The notes: generated by a model not told the origin, from the letters alone. Positions 36,670 through 46,010 are shown, counted from the stretch's first letter. The stretch is 64,000 nucleotides of DNA from Zobellia laminariae (GCF_009725995.1 NZ_RCNS01000004.1:578993-642992); one strand, 5' to 3'. Program-made: numbers and translations.

Positions 36670-39408
36670 TTATACTTTCGTTAAAAATTCATCTAGGTTC
36701 ATAATGGCATTGGCAACAATGGTGAGCGCACTAAGTTCTGCGGTAGGCTTCTCTTCAAATTGAAGAAACAGTTTTGAAGCTTCTTTGTTTTTACTGAATT
36801 CGGTAAAGGAGGTGTCGTACAAGGCTTTTAAAGCTTGGAGCCTATTGGGGCTGATTTCCTTGAACGTTGCTTTTTTATAACTCTGAGAAATACTTTTATC
36901 AATGTTATCTGGTTGGTAATTGTTTTTTGCCAAATGATATGCCGTTTCCAGATAAACTGGGTCGTTCAAAGTAACCAATGCCTGTAATGGTGTATTGGTT
37001 ACCGTTCTTCTAATGGTAGCGACTTCGCGACTTCCTGCATCAAACGTGAGGAAAGAAGGGTAGGGGCTCGTTCGTTTCAAAAACGTATAGATACCTCTTC
37101 GGTAGCGGTCTTCGCCTTTACTTTCTATCCATTGTGCATCACTATACACCGTTTGCCAAACACCATCCGGTTGAGGTGGCATTACTCCTGGACCGTTCAT
37201 CTTATTACTTAATAAGTTGGATACTGCCAAGGCTTGATCCCGGATTTGTTCTGCACCCAAACGTATTCTTGGTCCATGGGCGTAAAGTTCATTTTCAGGG
37301 TCTATTTCATACATTTCAGGAGTACTTTCCGAGCTTTGTTGGTAGGTGCCGGACATTACAATTTCTTTGATCAAACTCTTTACGCTCCAGTTGTGCTCGT
37401 TCATAAACCGTAATGAAAGCCAGTCTAGCATTGCAGGGTGCGAGGGTGCATCTGATTGTGAGCCAATATCTTCTACCGTAGATACAAGGCCTCTCCCGTA
37501 AATTTGGTGCCACACTCTATTGACTAATGTACGAGCAGTTAAAGGATTCTTTTTATCTACAATCCACTGGGCCAAGCCTAAGCGGTTTGCTGGCCAATCT
37601 GTATCCCAAGCGTTCAGGCTTTCAGGAGTGCCCGGATCTACAGTATCAGTTTTGGACATCCAACTGCCACGATCAAAAAGTTGCGTTGTACGCTTCATAT
37701 GGTCTGGATTCTCAACCATAATGGGTACAGTTGGGGTATTCCAATTTAGGGCTTCCATAAGATTGGAATTTATACCATTCCACTCTGGCTGGTCTTTTCC
37801 TGGTAAATCGGGAATGAACGCAACCCAATATAGGTTCATGAGGTTGGCTTCCTTTTTGGAATTCGCATTATGGGTTTCTATGTAAATATTGTTCTGACGG
37901 TCTATTTTTTTAATCGGAAAGCGCGCCGTAGTATTCTGTTTTTGTTTGTTGATGGTGAACTCCCCTATAATTGGTCCTTCAGAATTTTTTTCGCGGATAA
38001 TGATTTTTGTGTCGTTATAGTGAGAACGATAGTTGAGGTACACATAGCTGGCATTATTGGTATACCCGTTTTCTATAATGCAATTTCCCTTATCCCATAA
38101 AACCACCGATGCATGGTCATCATAAGAACCATTTTTGATTTCCTTGAAAAAATGTGATTTATAGACGGGTTCCGTGAATTGTAAAAAGTTCTTATAGGTT
38201 GTAACGGACTGTTCATTCCCATATTTTTTGGCCCAATTAATTATTTGGTCAACCTTTTCTTGTTGTTCGGGCGTATAAAATTTGAGAAAAGGAGATTCGC
38301 CGGGGGTATCCTCATCTCTTGAATTATTGAAAAACGCCATCAGCTTATAATATTCCTCATGTTTAAAAGGGTCATAAGGATGACTATGGCATTGCACACA
38401 GCCCATAGTAGTACTCTGCCAAACCTCAAAAGTGGTGTTCAAACGATCAATAACGGTAGCTACCCGATATTCTTCATCATCGGTACCTCCTTCGTCATTG
38501 TTCATTGTGTTTCTGTGGAAAGCTGTCGCTATGAGTTGATCGGGTGAAGGGTCGGGTAATAAATCGCCCGCTAATTGTTCAATGGTAAATTGGTCATAGG
38601 GAAGGTCTCGGTTAAAAGCATCGATCACCCAATCACGGTACCGCCAAATAGTTCGGGCCAAATCTTTCTCATAGCCTTTGGAATCTGCATAGCGCGCGAG
38701 ATCTAGCCACCAAGTGGCCCATTTTTCTCCGTAGGTCTTTTGATTTAAGAGCGTGTCTACTAAACCTTCATAAGATAGTTCACCGGATTCAAAACGGTTA
38801 AGTAATTCTTGACTAGGAGGAAGCCCCACAATATCTAATGCTAATCTTCTGGCGATTATGTTTTTTTCAGCGGAAGGGTTAGGTCGTAATTTTTTCTCGT
38901 CTAGCCGCGCAAGGATAAAGTGGTCAATATCATTTTGTACAAAGCCGGAAGCCTCTTCAGGAGCAAAACTTGCCTCCATGTTAATTTTAGGGACCTCTAC
39001 TTTTTCAGGAAGTGAATACGCCCAGTGTTGTCCCCAATGAGCACCTTCATCTATCCAACGGGTCAATAGGTCTATCTCTTTATCCGTAAGTTTGGGTTTT
39101 TCATAAGGCATGCGAAGTTCAGGGTCTTCTTCGTGAAGCCTTTTTATCATTTCACTGCCAGATGCATCACCTGGAATGATAGCGGCTATACCTGATTCTG
39201 TTTTAGCAAAAGCTTCACTTTCAAACAAAAGACTGAAACCACCACTCTTTTTTACGCCACCATGGCAAGTTATGCATTTGTTGTTAAGAATAGGTTTTAT
39301 CTGCGTGCTAAAATCAACAGGAGGTGAAGATTGACAAGCACTCAGTACAACTACACTAATTGCCGTGAAAAAATACCAGAGATAATTATGTAACATGTTT
39401 TTTTTCAT
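36670..39408 (-). CDS. PSD1-type protein: cytochrome c, DUF1549 and DUF1553 domains
   Basis: A protein of 912 aa from ATG 39408, which places a lipoprotein signal (YFFTAISVVVLSAC) at the N terminus. A haem c site (NNKCITCHGGVKKSG) is followed by DUF1549 (DDIDHFILARL...ARRLALDIVGLPP; RYADSKGYEKD), a middle jelly-roll-like part, and DUF1553 (NPLTARTLVNRVWHQIYGRGL; LRLGAEQIRDQAL). A second CVQCHSHPYDPF motif could bind another haem. Abundant in Planctomycetes, rarer in Bacteroidota. It is the first gene of the operon. Confidence 0.92.
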   Translation of the reverse strand: MKKNMLHNYLWYFFTAISVVVLSACQSSPPVDFSTQIKPILNNKCITCHGGVKKSGGFSLLFESEAFAKTESGIAAIIPGDASGSEMIKRLHEEDPELRMPYEKPKLTDKEIDLLTRWIDEGAHWGQHWAYSLPEKVEVPKINMEASFAPEEASGFVQNDIDHFILARLDEKKLRPNPSAEKNIIARRLALDIVGLPPSQELLNRFESGELSYEGLVDTLLNQKTYGEKWATWWLDLARYADSKGYEKDLARTIWRYRDWVIDAFNRDLPYDQFTIEQLAGDLLPDPSPDQLIATAFHRNTMNNDEGGTDDEEYRVATVIDRLNTTFEVWQSTTMGCVQCHSHPYDPFKHEEYYKLMAFFNNSRDEDTPGESPFLKFYTPEQQEKVDQIINWAKKYGNEQSVTTYKNFLQFTEPVYKSHFFKEIKNGSYDDHASVVLWDKGNCIIENGYTNNASYVYLNYRSHYNDTKIIIREKNSEGPIIGEFTINKQKQNTTARFPIKKIDRQNNIYIETHNANSKKEANLMNLYWVAFIPDLPGKDQPEWNGINSNLMEALNWNTPTVPIMVENPDHMKRTTQLFDRGSWMSKTDTVDPGTPESLNAWDTDWPANRLGLAQWIVDKKNPLTARTLVNRVWHQIYGRGLVSTVEDIGSQSDAPSHPAMLDWLSLRFMNEHNWSVKSLIKEIVMSGTYQQSSESTPEMYEIDPENELYAHGPRIRLGAEQIRDQALAVSNLLSNKMNGPGVMPPQPDGVWQTVYSDAQWIESKGEDRYRRGIYTFLKRTSPYPSFLTFDAGSREVATIRRTVTNTPLQALVTLNDPVYLETAYHLAKNNYQPDNIDKSISQSYKKATFKEISPNRLQALKALYDTSFTEFSKNKEASKLFLQFEEKPTAELSALTIVANAIMNLDEFLTKV

Positions 39409-39720
39409 AGCGGTGTAATCTGTCCGGGTCAAATTAGTCTTCAATATAGAAAACTTTGAAAATTAAGGTCTTAAAAATCTACGCAACGTGTGCAACCTAG
39501 GTAACAGTCAGTTATAGGCTAAGTAACAAGAAAACCCCTAAGTCATACAGCAAACTGTTGTCAGTTAGTTACTGAAAATCGGTTGGTGGTGCTTATAAGT
39601 AGCTATGCTTATTAAGGTAGATATTTTTATTGAAAAGAAACTAATTTACTGGAAAACAAGGTAGTAGGGTAATCGAACTGTGAAACGGGTAATTCCGGAA
39701 TGGTAAGAGGTATATAAAGT
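39409..39720. other. Intergenic region of about 310 nt
   Basis: No gene seen. It lies between the start of the PSD1 operon and the lysS terminator and should carry the operon promoter on the minus strand. Short repeats of GTCAGTTA occur at about 39507 and 39559; no function assigned. Confidence 0.4.
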
Positions 39721-39755
39721 AAAAAGCCAATCCATTAAAAATGGATTGGCTTTTT
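39721..39755 (-). terminator. Terminator of lysS
   Basis: AAAAAGCCAATCCAT and its exact complement flank a short A-rich loop; 22 nt past the lysS stop on the minus strand. Confidence 0.88.
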
Positions 39756-39776
39756 ATATAAAAGGTATGAAATGTT

Positions 39777-41468
39777 TTATTGTTTCAGGATAACGTTTTT
39801 GTTATCACCTTCAACTTTAACGGAAACTAATCCGTGTTTAGACAGAGCTTTCATGGATTTATCCCATTTTTTGCCACTAAGTCCGGCTTGTGTTTTAAGG
39901 TCTGCCAGTTCCATTGAACCCGTTGGTTTCAATAGTTCTACAATTGCTTTTTCCTCGTCTGTAAGTTCAACCGCTTTTTTCTCCGGTCTCATTTGCGGGA
40001 AGAATAATACTTCTTGTATAGATGAATTGTTGGTCATCAACATTACTAAACGGTCAATACCAATACCAATACCTGATGTAGGAGGCATACCGTATTCTAA
40101 TGCACGCAAGAAATCTTGGTCAATGAACATAGCTTCGTCATCCCCTTTTTCGGAAAGTTTCAATTGATCTTCAAAACGCTCACGTTGTTCAATAGGATCG
40201 TTAAGCTCAGAATAGGCATTTGCCAATTCTTTACCGTTCACCATAAGTTCAAAACGTTCGGTAAGGGCTGGGTTGTCTCTATGCTCTTTCGTTAAAGGAC
40301 TCATTTCTTTAGGGTAGTCTGTAATGAATGTAGGCTGTACATAATGATGCTCACATTTTTCACCAAAGATTTCATCTATCAACTTACCAATGCCCATAGT
40401 TTCGTCCACCTCAATACCAAGACCTTTTGCCGTTTCCCGAAGTTCGTCTTCCGGCATACCTGCAACGTCTTTACCTGTATGGATTTTTATAGCTTCCAAA
40501 ATTGGCACTCTAGCGTATGGAGCTTTGAATTCAATCTCATTTTTGCCTACTGTAATTTTAGAGGTTCCGTTAGCATCAATAGCAATCTTCTCTAATAACT
40601 TTTCGGTAGTATCCATCATCCAGTTGTAGTCTTTGTAGGCTACATAGAGTTCCATTACAGTAAATTCCGGGTTGTGGGTGCGGTCCATTCCCTCATTACG
40701 GAAATCTTTAGAAAACTCATAAACACCATCAAATCCGCCAACAATCAACCTTTTTAGATAAAGCTCATTTGCAATACGTAAATACAAAGGTATATTCAAT
40801 GCATTATGGTGCGTTAAGAACGGTCTTGCAGCGGCACCACCTGGGATAGGTTGAAGGATAGGGGTTTCCACCTCTAAATATCCAGCTTCGTTATAAAACT
40901 CACGGATGCTGTTCGTAATCTTAGTACGTTTAATGAAAGTCTCTTTAACCTTTGGGTTGACCACCAAATCTACATACCGCTGACGGTATCTCATTTCCGG
41001 GTCATTGAATTCATCAAAGACATTGCCTTCAGAATCCTTTTTAGGTAAAGGTAATGGACGCAACGATTTGCTTAAAAGCGAAAAGTTTTTGACCATTACG
41101 GTTTTTTCTCCCACCTGAGTAGTGAAAAGTTCACCCTCAATACCAATAATATCACCTATATCCAATAACTTCTTGTAAACGTCATTGTAAAGACCTTTGT
41201 CTTCACCGGTACAAATTTCGTCTCGGTTAAAGTAAACTTGGATACGGCCTTCACTATCTTGCAACTCGGCAAAAGAAGCCTTGCCTTGAATTCTTCTAGA
41301 CATCAATCTACCTGAAATGATCACCTTTTTACCTTCCTTATAATCGGATTTAATGCCTTTGGAATTGGCATCCACAGGGTATAAAGCAGCGGGGTATGGG
41401 TTGATACCCAATTCGCGCAATTTGGTCAATTTTTCTCTTCTAATAATTTCTTGTTCCGACAGTTGCAT
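39777..41468 (-). CDS. lysS: Lysine--tRNA ligase (class II)
   Basis: LysRS charges tRNA-Lys. A protein of 563 aa: N-terminal OB-fold anticodon domain (about residues 55-150; [21 protein letters not shown]) and class II catalytic core ([37 protein letters not shown]). Usual LysRS is about 500 aa; the additional roughly 60 C-terminal residues ([19 protein letters not shown] to the end) look like a winged-helix tail seen in Bacteroidota enzymes. Confidence 0.97.
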   Translation of the reverse strand: MQLSEQEIIRREKLTKLRELGINPYPAALYPVDANSKGIKSDYKEGKKVIISGRLMSRRIQGKASFAELQDSEGRIQVYFNRDEICTGEDKGLYNDVYKKLLDIGDIIGIEGELFTTQVGEKTVMVKNFSLLSKSLRPLPLPKKDSEGNVFDEFNDPEMRYRQRYVDLVVNPKVKETFIKRTKITNSIREFYNEAGYLEVETPILQPIPGGAAARPFLTHHNALNIPLYLRIANELYLKRLIVGGFDGVYEFSKDFRNEGMDRTHNPEFTVMELYVAYKDYNWMMDTTEKLLEKIAIDANGTSKITVGKNEIEFKAPYARVPILEAIKIHTGKDVAGMPEDELRETAKGLGIEVDETMGIGKLIDEIFGEKCEHHYVQPTFITDYPKEMSPLTKEHRDNPALTERFELMVNGKELANAYSELNDPIEQRERFEDQLKLSEKGDDEAMFIDQDFLRALEYGMPPTSGIGIGIDRLVMLMTNNSSIQEVLFFPQMRPEKKAVELTDEEKAIVELLKPTGSMELADLKTQAGLSGKKWDKSMKALSKHGLVSVKVEGDNKNVILKQ

Positions 41469-41686
41469 TTTTTACTATTTAAGGCTGCAAATATAAGCTA
41501 TCGGTAGTTTACTATTTGCATCTAATAATATGAAATTATAAGCTTGGCATTCTGTTTGTATGAATGTTATAAATGATAAGGGTGAAATGGCGCGTGGTTT
41601 TCCACTTATTTTTAGGTAAAATTTGTAACAAGTAGATTGTTATTACGTCATATAAGTACATCATCAATCAATAAAATCAAATCAAA

Positions 41687-41842
41687 ATGAGTTTTTTACG
41701 TGTATTATTAGCTATTTTCTTTCCTCCGCTTGCGGTTATCGGTAAAGGTTGTGGGTCTTTTTTAATTGTTCTACTTTTGACTTTCTGCGGCTGGGTACCT
41801 GGTGTCATTGCTGCATTGGTTATATTGAACAATCCCAATTAA
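41687..41842 (+). CDS. YqaE/Pmp3 family membrane peptide, 51 aa
   Basis: A 51-residue proteolipid with two TM helices: FLRVLLAIFFPPLAVIGKG, then FLIVLLLTFCGWVPGVIAAL. The FPPLAV and CGWVPGVIHA-like motifs are the hallmarks of the Pmp3/YqaE family, induced by salt or cold in several organisms and thought to affect membrane potential. The frame is too short for most cut-offs. It lies 11 nt upstream of the next lipoprotein gene, so the two may share a transcript. Confidence 0.88.
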   Translation: MSFLRVLLAIFFPPLAVIGKGCGSFLIVLLLTFCGWVPGVIAALVILNNPN

Positions 41843-41853
41843 AATAATATGCT

Positions 41854-42591
41854 ATGAAGTTATTTAGAATCTTGGCAACGATGTTTATTACGGTGCTTTT
41901 TGTAGCCTGTAATTTTACCGAAGAAATCCATTTTAAAGCAGATGGAACGGGGAAAATGAATATAGGCTTTGATGGAGGTGAGTTATTACAAATGTTACCA
42001 TCTTCAGATTCTACTCAACTAGAAGAAGTTATTGATTCTACTATTGTTTTTAAAGATATGTTATTCGAGAAAAAGGATAGTATTTCTCAATTATCTCTAG
42101 GGCAACAAGCAGAGCTTAAAAAGTTAGAACCCTTTAGTCTTCATATGATGGTAGATGCAGAAAAGGGTATCATGAATTTTGAAATGTTTACGGATTTTAA
42201 AGATGTATCAGAAGTTAACGATGCTTTTAATACTTTCCAAAGTGCTAGTTCCGTTGGCTCTGTGGCAGGAGGTAAATCTATGCCAAAGAATCCATCTAAT
42301 GAAGCAACTGAAGTCAATTATAGCTTTAAAAAGAACAAATTTAAGCGCTCTGCAGCTATTGTAAACCAAGAAATGTTTCAGCAAAGTTTAGACAGCCTTA
42401 CGAGTGCAGAAATGTTTCTTTCTTCTTCTACCTATACCTTTAAATATCATTTCCCAAAGAGAGTGAAGTCTACCAATATTGAAGAGGCTACCTTTTCTAT
42501 GGACGGGAAGACCATGATCTATGAGGTTAATTTCTTAGATATGATAAAGGACCCAGAGTCAATTTTGATTGAGGTAGAGTTAGAAAAATAG
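41854..42591 (+). CDS. Lipoprotein of unknown function
   Basis: A protein of 245 aa with lipobox (ILATMFITVLFVAC, Cys about residue 19). The mature part starts with an EEIHFKADGTGKMNIGFDG strand pattern and ends with a predicted beta sheet (TFSMDGKTMIYEVNFLD). Similar lipoproteins occur in flavobacteria, but I cannot assign a named domain. Probably co-transcribed with the Pmp3-like peptide; lipB follows after 27 nt with its own promoter-like box. Confidence 0.7.
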   Translation: MKLFRILATMFITVLFVACNFTEEIHFKADGTGKMNIGFDGGELLQMLPSSDSTQLEEVIDSTIVFKDMLFEKKDSISQLSLGQQAELKKLEPFSLHMMVDAEKGIMNFEMFTDFKDVSEVNDAFNTFQSASSVGSVAGGKSMPKNPSNEATEVNYSFKKNKFKRSAAIVNQEMFQQSLDSLTSAEMFLSSSTYTFKYHFPKRVKSTNIEEATFSMDGKTMIYEVNFLDMIKDPESILIEVELEK

Positions 42592-42606
42592 GCCATTACC
42601 TTTTCT

Positions 42607-42614
42607 TATCTTTG
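42607..42614 (+). promoter_or_regulatory. TAnnTTTG box just before lipB
   Basis: TATCTTTG matches the -7 consensus and ends 4 nt before the lipB ATG; if used, the mRNA would be nearly leaderless. No matching -33 element was seen at the usual spacing. Confidence 0.35.
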
Positions 42615-42618
42615 TACC

Positions 42619-43317
42619 ATGAACAAGAAGGTATATTTACAGGATTTAGGGTTGAAAGACTATAAGGAAACTTGGGACTACCAAGAAACCCTCTTCAAGG
42701 AAACTGTAGATTTAAAAATCAAAAATCGTCGTGGGCAGGCTAATGAACCTACACCAAATCACTTTCTGTTTGTAGAACACCCACATGTATATACTTTAGG
42801 TAAGAGTGGTGATTTTGCCAATCTCTTGATTAGCGAAGAAGAACTGGCTGCAAAAAACGCCAAATTTTATAAGATAAATAGAGGAGGGGACATTACGTAT
42901 CACGGTCCTGGTCAAATAGTAGGTTACCCTATTTTAGATTTAGATAATTTCTTTACCGATATCCATAAATACCTTAGGTTTTTAGAAGAAATGGTCATTC
43001 TTACTTTAGCCGAATACGGATTAAAGGCAGAGCGCTCCGAAGGCGAAACTGGCGTTTGGCTAGATGTAGGTACGCCATTTGCCAGAAAAATATGTGCCAT
43101 GGGCGTACGTGCCAGCCGCTGGGTAACCATGCATGGTTTTGCATTGAACGTAAATGCCGATTTAGGATATTTTGATTTAATGATTCCGTGTGGCATAAAG
43201 GACAAGGCCGTTACTTCTTTAAATGTAGAATTAGGAAAACAAGAAGTTGACTTGGAAGAGGTAAAGCAAAAACTCCAAAAACATTTTGAAAACCTTTTTG
43301 AGGCTGAATTAAAATAA
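42619..43317 (+). CDS. lipB: Lipoyl(octanoyl) transferase LipB
   Basis: LipB transfers octanoyl from acyl carrier protein to lipoate-dependent enzymes. A normal length of 232 aa. Signature motifs: EHPHVYTLGKSGD, RGGDITYHGPGQIVGYP with the conserved His, and RKICAMGVRASRWVTMHG, with Lys and Cys (ARKICAMG) as the catalytic pair. The last 14 codons before the final Lys (KLQKHFENLFEAEL) are found again at 50144-50184, on the other side of the curli cluster, with only synonymous differences. Confidence 0.96.
   Translation: MNKKVYLQDLGLKDYKETWDYQETLFKETVDLKIKNRRGQANEPTPNHFLFVEHPHVYTLGKSGDFANLLISEEELAAKNAKFYKINRGGDITYHGPGQIVGYPILDLDNFFTDIHKYLRFLEEMVILTLAEYGLKAERSEGETGVWLDVGTPFARKICAMGVRASRWVTMHGFALNVNADLGYFDLMIPCGIKDKAVTSLNVELGKQEVDLEEVKQKLQKHFENLFEAELK
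43270..43310 (+). repeat. Left copy of the lipB-tail direct repeat
   Basis: This 41-nt piece of the lipB 3' end pairs with 50144-50184. Thirty-eight of 41 positions agree; all differences are at codon third positions. It marks the left boundary of the curli cluster. Confidence 0.9.
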
Positions 43318-43408
43318 TACAGTTTTAATTGATTATTAAATAATAATTAAGACTTTAATTATGAATATGTTAATTTTTAACTAAAAATTAACATATTAAA
43401 TCTTATTG

Positions 43409-43458
43409 CCATTTATAAAGTTATTTTGACCATTTGTACATTATTTCTTTCCATTTGT
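43409..43458 (+). promoter_or_regulatory. Three CCATTT direct repeats with 21-nt period
   Basis: CCATTT begins at 43409, 43430 and 43451; the last two extend to CCATTTGT. The spacing of two helical turns puts the repeats on one DNA face, 55-105 nt upstream of the -33 element, a usual place for an activator. The binding protein is unknown. Confidence 0.45.
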
Positions 43459-43511
43459 CAAATTAAAATAGAGGTGGGCCAATAAAATTCCACTTTTGCG
43501 AATTTGCCATT

Positions 43512-43542
43512 TTTGTGATTTCAATTTTTTTTTCTACGTTTG
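43512..43542 (+). promoter_or_regulatory. Predicted curli promoter (TTTG-N19-TACGTTTG)
   Basis: TTTG at 43512-43515, a 19-nt spacer and TACGTTTG at 43535-43542 match the Bacteroidota housekeeping promoter exactly (-33 TTTG, -7 TAnnTTTG). Transcription would start near 43549. Confidence 0.6.
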
Positions 43543-43794
43543 GTGTGTGCAAAAATCGAGAATTGATGTAAGCACCGTTCCCTTCCATTTAATAGTAGAG
43601 TAAAGTCTCCCATTTTTCCCCATAATTTAAGTTTTTTTGTTGTAGATGATAACTCTTCCCCCTACACACATCCCCCAGTTATTTATTTTTTGTTCCCGAC
43701 CATAATCTGCAATAGATAGGCTATACCATTACCAATTGTATTGGTAGAACACTGAATTTTTAACAATTAATATTAACCTTAAAATTTTTAGATT

Positions 43795-45333
43795 ATGAGA
43801 AAGTTTATTCTTGGTGCATTAGCACTAACAATGGGGGTTTATGTACAGGCCCAGAACACAAATGTTGGTAGTCAAACCGGCAATGATAACACTTCAAATG
43901 TCAGTCAGACCGGTGATGGTCATCTATCGGATGTTGAGATTATTGGTGATGATAACACAACCTCTGTTTTACAGGAGGAAAACGGCGACCAGAATGCTTG
44001 GATACGGATTGGAGAATTTGGCTCTAATGGAAATACCGTAACTGTAGAACAACTGGCTACAGGTGAAAATAACAATGCTACTATTCGAGTGCTAGGAGAC
44101 GATAATACTGTTACTATGCAACAGACTGGTGATAACAACAACAATGGACCCAGCTCGGGAGACGAAATGGGTGGTGATCCTTTAGGTGTTGATATTTATG
44201 GCTTTGATAATACCGTTTGGATCGAACAAGATGGTGATCTTAATGAAGGTTTTGTGAAAATAGGGGATTACTCTAGCTTTTCTGGGGCTGACAATAACTA
44301 TGCTGAAATTCGCCAGCATTACAATGCTGAGGAAAATTATGCAACTATAGAAGTTCTTGGCAATGATAATGAAGCTTATGTTGATCAAGATGGTTCCTAT
44401 GACATTGCTGAAGTTTATCAGTCGGGAGACGGAAACTTTGCTGACACAGAGCAGTGGAATAGTAACGATTCAGGAGAGATTTTTGTAGATCAGGAAGGTG
44501 ACGACAATGAGGCCATGGTCTTTCAAGATGGTGATCAATCATATAGCCATACCGATCAAGCTGGAGACGATAATTATGCTAATGTAAGCCAAGAAGGTGA
44601 GTTAGCTTACAGTGATTTACATCAAGATGGCGACGATAACGAGGCTACGGTTGATCAAGCTGGTTATGTCAACGAAAGTGATATAGACCAAGATGGTAAT
44701 GACAATGATGCCACCGTAACACAACTTTCTGGCGAGTACAACTATAGTGAAATTGACCAAGATGGCAATGACAATAGTGCTACGGTAACACAAAGCGATG
44801 AGGACAACTATAGTGAAATCGACCAAGATGGCGATGACAATAGTGCCATGGTAACACAAAGTGGTTACGACAACGATAGTGAAATTGACCAAGATGGTAA
44901 TGACAATGACGCCACGGTTACACAAAGCGGCGAGGACAACTACAGTTACATAGACCAGCCTGGTAACGACAATACCGCTACCGTTACACAACTTATTGGC
45001 GAGGACAACTATAGCGTAATCTACCAAGATGGAGATGACAATGATGCTACTGTAGTGCAAAGCGGTTATGACAACTATAGTTATATAGACCAATATGGCA
45101 ATGGTAATGTTGCAAGTGCCACACAAATGGGAAATGATAACGAAAGTGATATCGAGCAGGGAGCAGACGATGGTATTGTAATCGTGAATCAAAATGGGGA
45201 TGATCATTACAGTTATGTAGGTCAATTTGGAGGTTCTGATAATACGGCGACCGTAACCCAAAATGGCATGGGCCAATTTAGCAGCTTTTCGCAAATTGGA
45301 TCTGGAAATACAACTACTGTAATTCAGAATTAA
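43795..45333 (+). CDS. csgA: Curlin repeat protein, major amyloid subunit (CsgA-like)
   Basis: A protein of 512 aa with signal peptide (MRKFILGALALTMGVYVQAQ). The mature protein is a long run of 22-residue curlin repeats of the form IDQDGNDNDATVTQSGEDNYS, each half carrying the Q-x-G-x-x-N pattern that forms strand-turn-strand rungs of the amyloid. About 20 half-repeat pairs are recognisable; the later ones (about residues 295-440) are almost identical at DNA level. E. coli CsgA is about 150 aa with five repeats, so this subunit is over three times longer. The composition is extremely acidic: I see only four Lys/Arg after the signal peptide, none beyond about residue 175. First gene of the operon, followed by a hairpin. 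Confidence 0.88.
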   Translation: MRKFILGALALTMGVYVQAQNTNVGSQTGNDNTSNVSQTGDGHLSDVEIIGDDNTTSVLQEENGDQNAWIRIGEFGSNGNTVTVEQLATGENNNATIRVLGDDNTVTMQQTGDNNNNGPSSGDEMGGDPLGVDIYGFDNTVWIEQDGDLNEGFVKIGDYSSFSGADNNYAEIRQHYNAEENYATIEVLGNDNEAYVDQDGSYDIAEVYQSGDGNFADTEQWNSNDSGEIFVDQEGDDNEAMVFQDGDQSYSHTDQAGDDNYANVSQEGELAYSDLHQDGDDNEATVDQAGYVNESDIDQDGNDNDATVTQLSGEYNYSEIDQDGNDNSATVTQSDEDNYSEIDQDGDDNSAMVTQSGYDNDSEIDQDGNDNDATVTQSGEDNYSYIDQPGNDNTATVTQLIGEDNYSVIYQDGDDNDATVVQSGYDNYSYIDQYGNGNVASATQMGNDNESDIEQGADDGIVIVNQNGDDHYSYVGQFGGSDNTATVTQNGMGQFSSFSQIGSGNTTTVIQN

Positions 45334-45354
45334 TAGGTAAAAGGACAATTATGA

Positions 45355-45388
45355 AAACAGGATGGTGGAATTTTTCACCATCCTGTTT
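45355..45388 (+). terminator. Intra-operon hairpin between the two curlin genes
   Basis: The arms AAACAGGATGGTG and CACCATCCTGTTT form a perfect 13-bp stem with an 8-nt loop, followed by only a short T stretch. It can act as partial terminator or RNA-stabilising element, giving more major subunit than downstream products. Confidence 0.75.
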
Positions 45389-45494
45389 AACCCAAAAAAT
45401 AGAGAAGGTGGTCTAGGCTTAAAGCAGAAATAAAAGGTAAATATTCTGTTAGGAAATCGTTCTCCACACATTAAAATCCATAGAAATAGAAAAA

Positions 45495-46010
45495 ATGATG
45501 TACATAGCTATACTTCTAAAAAAAATAATGCCATATGCCTTTTTTCTAATTGGCTTTGGTTATACAATTGCACAGGATGAGAATCAGGGCGAAATGCCTT
45601 CTATTCAAATGATTTTGGAACAGAATGGTCTTATTGCCCCAGAGATTGAAGGCCAGGTAGAGCCTTCTTCTTCCAATTCAGCCTATATCTATCAAATAGG
45701 AGTCAACAATGAAAGTTTGGTAAAAGTAAACGGAGCGAATAATAACGTGAGTTTGTTGCAAAATGGAAATTCTAATAGGGCAGATATCCAGTTATCGTCA
45801 AAGACACTAGATTATAATACGGTGCAAAACGGAAACGGAAACATATTATTAGAATATGGCAATGCACCAAATTTGAATCTACAGAGAACAATTTTTCAGA
45901 ACGGAGACAATCAAAACGTTGTCATTTTTGGAAGTAATTCATTAACCAAGAACATGGTATTGAACGTCCAGGGTAACTTAGAAACAGTTACAATTAGAAA
46001 TTTCAACTAA
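45495..46010 (+). CDS. csgB: Curlin-like minor subunit (CsgB-like)
   Basis: A protein of 171 aa with a hydrophobic N terminus (MPYAFFLIGFGYTIAQD region after the first 15 residues). The mature part has degenerate curlin units: IYQIGVNNESLVKVNG, VSLLQNGNSNRADIQ, YNTVQNGNGNILLEYG and IFQNGDNQNVVIFG, each with the Q-x-G-x-x-N core. It is shorter and less acidic than the major subunit, fitting a nucleator. Assignment as CsgB rests on position and size; it could be a second fibre subunit. Confidence 0.75.
   Translation: MMYIAILLKKIMPYAFFLIGFGYTIAQDENQGEMPSIQMILEQNGLIAPEIEGQVEPSSSNSAYIYQIGVNNESLVKVNGANNNVSLLQNGNSNRADIQLSSKTLDYNTVQNGNGNILLEYGNAPNLNLQRTIFQNGDNQNVVIFGSNSLTKNMVLNVQGNLETVTIRNFN

Larger units (their letters stand above)
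43318..43794. other. Regulatory region upstream of the curli operon (477 nt)
   Basis: AT-rich; no gene. It holds three CCATTT elements exactly 21 nt apart (43409, 43430, 43451), further CCATTT copies at 43507, 43585 and 43610, and a well-formed Bacteroidota promoter. A 5' untranslated region of about 245 nt is implied before the first curlin gene. Confidence 0.6.

Noticed and set aside
43771..43778. TATTAACC just upstream of the curlin gene as another member of the shared sigma motif
   Set aside because: At the shared spacing the second box would fall on the ATG and does not match; the curli operon already has a good TAnnTTTG promoter.
44182..44542. Further minus-strand frames inside the curlin gene
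   Set aside because: Same repeat effect; low-complexity hydrophobic translations with no family pattern.
44617..45348. Minus-strand open frame of 243 codons across the curlin gene
   Set aside because: It is a shadow produced by the 66-nt repeats; the plus-strand frame has a signal peptide and clear curlin motifs.
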